15,705 nt of DNA from Oscillospiraceae bacterium. GTDB lineage: Bacteria > Bacillota > Clostridia > Oscillospirales > Oscillospiraceae. The stretch is from positions 1 to 15,705 of the forward strand of contig JAEDDG010000043.1 in the NCBI GenBank assembly GCA_016293865.1, read 5' to 3'. Of this stretch, positions 5,949-11,558 are shown piece by piece. The translations under genes and the position numbers were made by a program. The number at the start of each line of letters is the position of its first letter. Positions within the stretch are counted from its first letter, which is position 1. The notes beneath the pieces were generated by a model. It had not been told where the DNA came from. It searched no databases and saw only the letters and a program-made list of their open reading frames with translations.

Positions 5949-7328
5949 ATGAGTGTATCTGATCTGAAAGCGTTCATAAAGCCCGGTATGCATGCACATT
6001 TGATCGGCATTGGCGGCGTATCTATGTCTCCGCTGGCGGAGGAGCTTCTTGCCTGCGGCCTGAAAGTCACCGGTTCCGATATCAGCGACGGCCCTGCCGT
6101 GGCTCATCTGCGCGCCATCGGAATCCCTGTCAGCATCGGGCACCGCGCTGAAAACATCAGCGGCTGTTCTTTTATCGTGCGTACCGCTGCCGTCCACGAC
6201 GAGAATCCGGAGATTGCCGCCGCGCGCAGCGCCGGCATTCCCGTATTCGAACGCGCAGAGGCGTGGGGCTACCTGATGCGCAGCTACAAGAACGCGCTGT
6301 GCATTTCCGGCACGCATGGGAAAACAACAACGACCTCCATGTGCGCGCATATTCTTCTGGCCGCACAGACTGACCCGACCATCATGATCGGCGGCACACT
6401 GCCCATGCTGTCTGCGGGCCACCGCATCGGCCACGGCGACACGATTCTGATGGAATCGTGCGAGTATTACAATTCCTTTCTGAACTTCTCCCCTACAATC
6501 GCCGTCATTCTGAATATTGAGGCGGATCATCTTGATTTCTTCCGCGATCTTGAGGACGTCAAGGCTTCCTTTACAAAGTTTGCAGATCTGGTGCCTGAAT
6601 CCGGACAGATCATCGTCAATGCTGACGATCAGAACGCGATGGACGCCGTTGCAGCGACAGGCCGCGAAGCGCTGACCTTCGGTTTTTCCCATACCGCGCG
6701 CGTTCAGGGTTCGGGGCTGACTGTCAGCGAAGGCGCCACGGAGTTTGACGTAACGTGTGACGGACAGAAATACTGCCATGCCGTGATCCACGTCCCCGGC
6801 CGCCACAACGCCTGCAACGCGCTGGCCGCAGCAGCCGCCGCCTGGGCGCTGGGCCTTCCCGCAAAGGCGGTGACTGACGGGCTTGCCGGCTTCCGCGGAG
6901 CGGCCAGACGTCTTGAATTCAAGGGAATGTGCCGCGGCGCCAAAGTCTATGACGACTATGCGCACCACCCCGGTGAACTGAAAGCGCTGATCGACACCGT
7001 TTCCTCACTGAATTTCAACCGCATTCTTCTCGCCTTCCAGCCGCACACCTATTCGCGGACAAAGGCTTTGTTCCATGAATTTGTTGAGCAGCTGCGCCGT
7101 CCGGATCGAGTTTTCCTGGCGGACATCTATGCCGCCCGCGAAAAAAACACCATCGGCATTTCCTCCAGGGATCTGGCTGACGAGATTGACGGTGCCGTCT
7201 ACTGTCCTTCTTTTGAAGCGCTTGAAAAAGAACTGGTCAGCGCGGCCCGTCCCGGCGACATTATTCTGACAGTCGGCGCGGGCGACATTTTCAAGGTCGG
7301 AGAGGCGATTGTTGAAAAGCCGGTCTGA
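5949..7328 (+). CDS. murC: UDP-N-acetylmuramate--L-alanine ligase
   Basis: MurC uses ATP to join L-alanine to UDP-MurNAc in the cytoplasm, the first step of the peptidoglycan stem peptide. The 459-residue protein has the N-terminal UDP-binding Rossmann start (HLIGIGGVSMSPLAEELL), the ATP P-loop GTHGKTTTT at 121-129, the Mur-ligase block ESCEYYNSFLNFSPTIAV, NIEADHLDFF, and the C-domain motif YDDYAHHP followed by FQPHTYSRT. The ATG was chosen because AGGTG lies 5 nt upstream and the product starts like other MurC proteins; an in-frame TTG at 5916 would lie almost on the predicted transcription start. It forms a single-gene unit with its own promoter and terminator, converging on ddh. Confidence 0.97.
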   Translation: MSVSDLKAFIKPGMHAHLIGIGGVSMSPLAEELLACGLKVTGSDISDGPAVAHLRAIGIPVSIGHRAENISGCSFIVRTAAVHDENPEIAAARSAGIPVFERAEAWGYLMRSYKNALCISGTHGKTTTTSMCAHILLAAQTDPTIMIGGTLPMLSAGHRIGHGDTILMESCEYYNSFLNFSPTIAVILNIEADHLDFFRDLEDVKASFTKFADLVPESGQIIVNADDQNAMDAVAATGREALTFGFSHTARVQGSGLTVSEGATEFDVTCDGQKYCHAVIHVPGRHNACNALAAAAAAWALGLPAKAVTDGLAGFRGAARRLEFKGMCRGAKVYDDYAHHPGELKALIDTVSSLNFNRILLAFQPHTYSRTKALFHEFVEQLRRPDRVFLADIYAAREKNTIGISSRDLADEIDGAVYCPSFEALEKELVSAARPGDIILTVGAGDIFKVGEAIVEKPV

Positions 7329-7380
7329 CGGACCTTTTCCGGACTTCCTGTTCGAATAAATAGTCTTCATTGCTGCAATA

Positions 7381-7421
7381 AACCCCCTGCTGAAAGCATT
7401 TCAGCAGGGGGTTGAATTTTT
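7381..7421 (+). terminator. Terminator between murC and ddh
   Basis: A perfect 15-bp stem (AACCCCCTGCTGAAA / TTTCAGCAGGGGGTT) with a GCA loop is followed by GAATTTTTG on the plus strand. It lies 52 nt after murC and 9 nt beyond the end of the convergent ddh gene, so it may serve both, although the leftward side lacks a T-run. Confidence 0.9.
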
Positions 7422-7429
7422 GTTTTGTT

Positions 7430-8404
7430 TTAAAGCATGTGCGCGCGCAGATACTCCGGAGCAAACGGAGAAAGATCACCCGGCGCAATGTCGAAGGCCG
7501 TTTTGCAGCCGAACTGGCCGCGCTGGGCCATCCGGCAGGCCGCACGGGCATATGCACACAAAACTCCGGCCGTGAATTCCGGGTTGGAATCCAGCTTCAG
7601 GCTGAATTCCACCGTCTGCTTCACACCGTCAGATGTCTCGCCGCAGCGGATCACATGTCCGCCGTGGGGCAGCGCGCTGTGGTCTCTCTGCATTTCTTCT
7701 TGCGTAATGAAAGTCACCGTCGTGTCATAATCGGCAAAATAGTTGGGCATTGTCTTGATTTCCCTGGTAATTCGCTCGCGGTCGGCGCCTTCCTCCGCCA
7801 CCACATAGCATTCACGCAGGTGCTTCTGCCGGGTCGTCAGAACCGGGTTCTCCCCGCCGCGGACAGCTTCCACGGCCTGTGCAATGGGAACAGTATACTG
7901 ACGGGCATCTGCCACGCCGTCAATCCTGCGGATCGCGTCGGAATGTCCCTGACTGACGCCGCGGCCCCAGAAGGTATAGCTCTCCCCATCCGGCAGTACA
8001 GACGCAGCATAGAGCCGGCTGACTGAAAACAGGCCGGGATCCCAGCCCACGGAAATCACAGCCGTATGTCCGCCGCGCAGCGCGGCGCTGTTCACCGCAT
8101 CAAAATGCGCGGGAATGGACGCGTGCGTATCGAAGCTGTCCACGACATTGAAAGACTCCGCCAGCGCCGGCGTCATCTCCGGCAGATCAGTGGCGCTGCC
8201 GCCGCAGAGCAGCAGCACGTCAATCTGTCCCTTGAAGCGCTCGATTTCGTCCAGAGCAAAGACCGGCACGCCGGGCGTTCTGAGCTTCACCGACGCCGGC
8301 GCGCGCCGTGTAAAGACTGCAGCAAGCTCCATATCCGGATTCCTGGCAATGGCCGTTTCCGCGCCGCGGCCAAGATTCCCGTAACCAACAATTGCAATTT
8401 TCAT
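7430..8404 (-). CDS. ddh: meso-Diaminopimelate D-dehydrogenase
   Basis: Ddh (EC 1.4.1.16) makes meso-diaminopimelate from tetrahydrodipicolinate, ammonia and NADPH in one step, bypassing the succinylase/acetylase routes. The product feeds lysine synthesis and the peptidoglycan peptide. The 324-residue protein has an N-terminal NADP-binding fold (MKIAIVGYGNLGRG), CGGSATDLPEM, VVDSFDTHASIP with Asp92, SVGWDPGLFSVSRLY with Trp121 and Asp122, FWGRGVSQGHSDAIRRIDGV, and DYDTTVTFI: the standard Ddh blocks in order, at normal length. ATG 8404 is preferred over an in-frame GTG four codons upstream because GGAGG lies between them, 5 nt before the ATG. It follows ruvX by 74 nt and is probably co-transcribed. 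Confidence 0.96.
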   Translation of the reverse strand: MKIAIVGYGNLGRGAETAIARNPDMELAAVFTRRAPASVKLRTPGVPVFALDEIERFKGQIDVLLLCGGSATDLPEMTPALAESFNVVDSFDTHASIPAHFDAVNSAALRGGHTAVISVGWDPGLFSVSRLYAASVLPDGESYTFWGRGVSQGHSDAIRRIDGVADARQYTVPIAQAVEAVRGGENPVLTTRQKHLRECYVVAEEGADRERITREIKTMPNYFADYDTTVTFITQEEMQRDHSALPHGGHVIRCGETSDGVKQTVEFSLKLDSNPEFTAGVLCAYARAACRMAQRGQFGCKTAFDIAPGDLSPFAPEYLRAHML

Positions 8405-8478
8405 AGTATCCTCCACATCATATTGCAGAATCCTGCAAACCGGCAGGAGCCGTCTGTTCCCTGTCCGCTCAGCAATAC

Positions 8479-8889
8479 TCAGCGCCCACTTCCGAGGTAA
8501 CCCTCAAGAATCAGCGTTGCAGCCACTGCATCGATCTTTTCACGGCGCTTTTTTCCATGCCTGCCCGCATCGGAAAGAATCCGGTGCGCATCAACTGTGG
8601 TCAGACGTTCGTCCCACATCACCACCTCAAGCCCTGTTTTTTCAGCAAGAAGCCTGCCGAAATCACGGCTTTTCTGCGCGCGCGCGCCCTCGCTGCCATC
8701 CATATTCCGCGGCAGACCCAGCACCAGCTTTTCAACGCCGCGCGCGGCAGCCTCCCGCGCAATCACATCCGACACCGAAGCCGGATCCCATCCATTCACA
8801 GTCCACGCTTCTCCGGCCAGTATGCCGTTTCTGTCTGAAACCGCAAGGCCGGTGCGCGCATCGCCATAATCAACGGCCATAATGCGCAT
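8479..8889 (-). CDS. ruvX: Putative pre-16S rRNA nuclease (RuvX/YqgF family)
   Basis: The family has an RNase-H-like fold and is implicated in maturing the 5' end of 16S rRNA; the older name reflects a supposed Holliday-junction resolvase role. The 136-residue product shows MRIMAVDYGDARTGLAVSD with the first catalytic Asp, LVLGLPRNMDGSEG, the WDERLTT motif with the Glu, and EKIDAVAATLILEGYL with the last acidic residue. ATG 8889 has AGGAGGGG 6 nt upstream; the open frame extends to an in-frame TTG, which would leave that site inside the gene. In many Bacillota ruvX sits beside mltG; here the two are about 6 kb apart and ruvX is paired with ddh. Confidence 0.95.
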   Translation of the reverse strand: MRIMAVDYGDARTGLAVSDRNGILAGEAWTVNGWDPASVSDVIAREAAARGVEKLVLGLPRNMDGSEGARAQKSRDFGRLLAEKTGLEVVMWDERLTTVDAHRILSDAGRHGKKRREKIDAVAATLILEGYLGSGR

Positions 8890-8921
8890 CTGCACCCCTC
8901 CTGAAGCCAATCTGTGCGTAT

Positions 8922-8950
8922 ATTATACACGCATTTTAAAAATAATGAAA
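8922..8950 (-). promoter_or_regulatory. Candidate promoter of ruvX-ddh, with a palindrome over the -10
   Basis: On the minus strand a consensus TATAAT (8922-8927) lies 33 nt before the ruvX start. With a 17-nt spacer the -35 would be TTTCAT, which is poor. The -10 sits inside a 17-bp near-palindrome, GCGTGTATAATATACGC (8917-8933, one mismatched pair). Confidence 0.55.
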
Positions 8951-8967
8951 GATTTTATGGAAAATTA

Positions 8968-8999
8968 TTGACCTTGACATTTGGATGTGGTCTATTAAT
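8968..8999 (+). promoter_or_regulatory. Probable promoter region of rpmG-secE-nusG-rplKA
   Basis: Two overlapping -35-like hexamers, TTGACC (8968-8973) and TTGACA (8974-8979), stand upstream of TATTAAT (8993-8999). The spacings, 19 and 13 nt, are both off the ideal; 16-17 nt from TTGACA gives only TAATCC or AATCCT. A promoter is expected here because the divergent ruvX lies to the left, but the exact hexamers are uncertain. The leader to rpmG is about 100 nt with no terminator that I can see. Confidence 0.55.
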
Positions 9000-9103
9000 C
9001 CTACCTGTCGTCAGAGAGGTTATTTTTGTTGCGCTTTTTGCATGGCAAAAATGCCGGATCTGACAAATCCAACAGGGAGGCAATAAGAATTGGAGGTGCC
9101 GTA

Positions 9104-9253
9104 ATGCGAGTCAAAGTTACCCTCAGATGCAACGAATGCAAGCAGAGGAACTACAACACGACAAAGAACAAGAAGAACACGCCCGATCGTCTTGAGCTGA
9201 ACAAGTATTGTCGTTTCTGCCGCAAGCACACCGTGCATACCGAAACGAAGTAA
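9104..9253 (+). CDS. rpmG: 50S ribosomal protein L33 (zinc-binding form)
   Basis: The 49-residue basic protein MRVKVTLRCNECKQRNYNTT...YCRFCRKHTVHTETK is bL33. It keeps two CxxC pairs (CNEC, CRFC), so it is the zinc-ribbon (C+) form. GGAGGTG lies 6 nt before ATG 9104. An upstream in-frame start exists at 9026 (TTG) but would place this site inside the gene. It heads the classic rpmG-secE-nusG run; the tRNA-Trp gene often found between rpmG and secE is absent from the 32-nt gap. Confidence 0.97.
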   Translation: MRVKVTLRCNECKQRNYNTTKNKKNTPDRLELNKYCRFCRKHTVHTETK

Positions 9254-9285
9254 GCTCCGGCATGTTGAAGAAAGGATGTGTTTAA

Positions 9286-9522
9286 ATGGCGAACGATGAA
9301 AAGAAGGATAAGAAAAAGTCCTTCAGACCATTTGCTGCACTGCGCAAATGGGGTCGTGAAATGAGGAGCGAACTGAAAAAGGTCGTTTGGCCCAGTGCCA
9401 AACAGATTACGAACAACACGCTCGTGGCGCTTGTCGTCATGGTTGTCGCTGCTGTTGTGATCTTCGCTTTTGACAGTCTCGCATCCGCTGCAGTTGATCT
9501 CCTCATCAGAATCGGGGGCTGA
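9286..9522 (+). CDS. secE: Preprotein translocase subunit SecE
   Basis: SecE clamps the SecY channel. The 78-residue product is the short single-span Gram-positive type: a lysine-rich cytoplasmic head (1-12), an amphipathic part with the conserved ELKKVVWPSAKQ (29-40), then one membrane span at about 44-64. AGGA lies 9 nt before ATG. nusG starts 8 nt after its stop codon. Confidence 0.96.
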   Translation: MANDEKKDKKKSFRPFAALRKWGREMRSELKKVVWPSAKQITNNTLVALVVMVVAAVVIFAFDSLASAAVDLLIRIGG

Positions 9523-9530
9523 GTACCGGA

Positions 9531-10058
9531 ATGGCTGAAGAAGCAAGATGGTATGTCGTTCACACATACTCCGGTTATGAAAAAACCGTCTCCGAGACCA
9601 TCGCAAGAGCTGCTGAAAACCGCAAAATGCAGGATTTGATCCTTGAGATCAATATCCCCATGGAAACCGTAACGGAAGTTACAGGTACCCAGACGAAAAC
9701 CGTTGAGCGCAAGGTATTCCCCGGTTATGTCCTTGTCAAAATGATCATGACCGATGAAAGCTGGCACCTTGTACGCAATGTCCGCGGCGTGACCGGGTTT
9801 GTCGGTTCCGCCAACAAAGCCGTTCCTCTGACTGATGAGGAAATTGCGGCCCTCGGCGTTGAAAAACAGAACGTTGAGGTCAAATTTGATATCGGCGACA
9901 GCGTAAAGGTTATTGACGGCCCGTTGGACGGCTTTATGGGTACAGTTGATGAGATCGAAATCGACAAGCGCCGCGTGCGCGTCATTGTGTCCATGTTCGG
10001 CCGCGAGACCCCCGTGGATCTCGACTTCGAACAGATCGAACTCGTCAAGGAATCGTAA
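9531..10058 (+). CDS. nusG: Transcription termination/antitermination protein NusG
   Basis: NusG binds the RNA polymerase clamp and affects pausing, elongation and coupling to ribosomes. The 175-residue protein has the NGN domain (ARWYVVHTYSGYEKTVSETI onward, FPGYVLVKMIM, VRNVRGVTGFVG) and a C-terminal KOW domain (FDIGDSVKVIDGPLDGFMGTV ... FGRETPVDLDFEQIELV). Length and motifs are normal. It follows secE by 8 nt with only a weak G-rich ribosome binding site (GGGGGCTGAG), so translational coupling to secE is likely. Confidence 0.98.
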   Translation: MAEEARWYVVHTYSGYEKTVSETIARAAENRKMQDLILEINIPMETVTEVTGTQTKTVERKVFPGYVLVKMIMTDESWHLVRNVRGVTGFVGSANKAVPLTDEEIAALGVEKQNVEVKFDIGDSVKVIDGPLDGFMGTVDEIEIDKRRVRVIVSMFGRETPVDLDFEQIELVKES

Positions 10059-10183
10059 GCACGGCGAGAAATCGCTTTGTTGCCGGCATGCTGCCGGCGG
10101 TGGGAGGAACGCAGCGCGTTCCGCCAAGGATATAGCGCAACTGGCGGTATATCACCACATATTTTTTAGGAGGTGCACACACT
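10059..10183 (+). promoter_or_regulatory. Structured spacer between nusG and rplK, candidate ribosomal-protein leader
   Basis: No promoter is clear here. The RNA could form GCCGGC-ATGCT-GCCGGC (10082-10098), then GGAACGC-AGC-GCGTTCC (10106-10122), then CCGCCA / TGGCGG (10121-10126 with 10142-10147), with GTGG (10100-10103) able to pair with CCAC (10155-10158) to close the last two into a three-way junction. The rplK site AGGAGGTG (10168-10175) follows within 10 nt. L1 is known to repress the L11-L1 operon by binding its mRNA in E. coli and other species; I infer this is the equivalent target or a processing site. Confidence 0.5.
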
Positions 10184-10612
10184 GTGGCACAGAAAGTAAC
10201 AGGAATTATTAAGCTCCAGATTCCTGCCGGAAAAGCAACTCCTGCTCCCCCGGTAGGCCCCGCACTCGGCCAGCACGGCGTTAACATCGGTATGTTCACG
10301 AAGGAATTCAACGAGCGTACCAAGGGCGATATGGGTATGATCATCCCCGTCGTCATCACTGTCTACGCCGACAGAAGCTTCTCTTTCATCACCAAGTCTC
10401 CCCCGGCTGCTGTTCTTCTGAAGAAGGCCTGCAACATCCAGAAGGGTTCCGGCGTTCCCCAGAAGGATAAGGTCGCCAAGATTTCCAAGGACGACCTCCG
10501 CAAGATCGCTGAGCAGAAGATGCCCGACCTCAATGCTGCAAACATCGAGTCCGCTATGAGCATGATTGCCGGTACTGCCCGCAGCATGGGCATTGTTGTT
10601 GAGGAGGGTTAA
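10184..10612 (+). CDS. rplK: 50S ribosomal protein L11 (uL11), GTG start
   Basis: The 142-residue protein forms part of the GTPase-associated centre with 23S rRNA and is the thiostrepton-site protein. The N-domain shows the proline-rich signature IPAGKATPAPPVGPALGQHGVNI; the C-domain includes SFITKSPPAAVLLKKA and ends SAMSMIAGTARSMGIVVEEG. The GTG start is supported by AGGAGGTG 8 nt upstream and by the standard MAQKVTGIIKLQIPAG N-terminus. rplA starts 3 nt after the stop. Confidence 0.98.
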   Translation: MAQKVTGIIKLQIPAGKATPAPPVGPALGQHGVNIGMFTKEFNERTKGDMGMIIPVVITVYADRSFSFITKSPPAAVLLKKACNIQKGSGVPQKDKVAKISKDDLRKIAEQKMPDLNAANIESAMSMIAGTARSMGIVVEEG

Positions 10613-10615
10613 GTC

Positions 10616-11308
10616 ATGTTTAGAGGGAAAAATTATAAAGAGAGCGCAAAGCTCATTGACAGCACCATCCAGTACGAGCCCATTGATGCCTTCAAACTGG
10701 TTGTTGAGGGTGCAAAGGCCAAGTTCGACGAGACTGTCGAGCTGCATGTAAAGCTGGGCGTCGACTCCCGTCATGCTGACCAGCAGGTCCGCGGCGCAGT
10801 CGTTCTCCCCAACGGCACCGGCAAGACCCGTCGTGTTCTGGTTTTCTGCAAACCCGAGCGCGAAGAAGAAGCCAAGGCAGCCGGCGCTGATTATGTCGGC
10901 GGCATGGACATGGTTGAACGCATTCAGAAGGAAAACTTCTTTGATTACGACGTCGTCGTTGCTACCCCTGATATGATGGGTACCGTCGGCCGTCTCGGCA
11001 AAGTCCTCGGCCCCAAGGGTCTCATGCCCTCTCCCAAGGCCGGCACCGTCACGCCGAATCTGAAGCAGGCCATCAGCGAAATCAAGGCCGGTAAGATTGA
11101 GTACCGTCTGGATAAGAGCAACATCATCCACTGCCCCATCGGCAAGGTTTCCTTCGGTCCGGACAAGCTTCTTGAGAACTACAACACCCTGATCGTCGCT
11201 CTGCTGAAAGCAAAGCCGGCAGCAGCCAAGGGCCAGTACATCAGAAGCTGCGTCACCGCTTCCACCATGGGCCCCGGCGTTAAGATCAACGCTCAGAAGC
11301 AGCTGTAA
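10616..11308 (+). CDS. rplA: 50S ribosomal protein L1 (uL1)
   Basis: The 230-residue protein builds the L1 stalk near the E site and commonly represses its own operon. Visible blocks are FRGKNYKESAKLID, ELHVKLGVDSRHADQQVRG, VVLPNGTGKTRRVLVFCK, MGTVGRLGKVLGPKGLMPSPKAGTV (two joined pieces of the signature), EYRLDKSNIIHCPIGKVSF and STMGPGVKI at the end. GGAGGG from the tail of rplK serves as ribosome binding site. A terminator follows directly, so rplJ and rplL are not in this operon, unlike the common rplKAJL order. Confidence 0.98.
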   Translation: MFRGKNYKESAKLIDSTIQYEPIDAFKLVVEGAKAKFDETVELHVKLGVDSRHADQQVRGAVVLPNGTGKTRRVLVFCKPEREEEAKAAGADYVGGMDMVERIQKENFFDYDVVVATPDMMGTVGRLGKVLGPKGLMPSPKAGTVTPNLKQAISEIKAGKIEYRLDKSNIIHCPIGKVSFGPDKLLENYNTLIVALLKAKPAAAKGQYIRSCVTASTMGPGVKINAQKQL

Positions 11309-11327
11309 ATCATATTTCTGCTTACCG

Positions 11328-11360
11328 CAGCACGCTCCGCTTTGGAGCGTGCTGTTTTTT
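11328..11360 (+). terminator. Intrinsic terminator after rplA
   Basis: An 11-bp stem (CAGCACGCTCC / GGAGCGTGCTG) with a GCTTT loop is followed by six T. It begins 19 nt after the rplA stop and separates the ribosomal operon from spoIIE. Confidence 0.95.
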
Positions 11361-11461
11361 GCCTTCTGTTCCCTGCTTTGCGCCGCAATGCTGCTTTTCC
11401 CACGTCTCTGATAATTTCTGACACTGAAAAAAAAGTGAATTCTCTTTTCCAAACCCCAGCG

Positions 11462-11495
11462 TTTGACAGGTTTTTTGCATGTCCTGCCGTACAAT
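11462..11495 (+). promoter_or_regulatory. spoIIE promoter with 21-nt spacer and Spo0A-box-like -35
   Basis: A perfect TTGACA (11463-11468) and a TACAAT (11490-11495) are separated by 21 nt, too far for ordinary sigma-A recognition. B. subtilis spoIIE and spoIIG promoters share this layout (21-22 nt) and need Spo0A~P bound over the -35. Here TTTGACA (11462-11468) matches the reverse 0A box TTCGACA in six of seven positions and overlaps the -35. A weaker TCTGACA lies at 11417-11423. Confidence 0.68.
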
Positions 11496-11558
11496 GATCG
11501 TGCTGGCCGCAAAAACGCACATGCGGCCAAATTCTCACGCATGGGAGAGGAAAAAACT

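Noticed and set aside
9254..9285. tRNA-Trp between rpmG and secE
   Set aside because: The gap is 32 nt, too short for a tRNA, and no TPsiC-arm motif is visible.
10166..11542. A 458-codon minus-strand open frame opposite rplK and rplA
   Set aside because: Ribosomal protein genes with strong codon bias leave long antisense frames; the sense products are unmistakable and this frame would also run through the rplA terminator.
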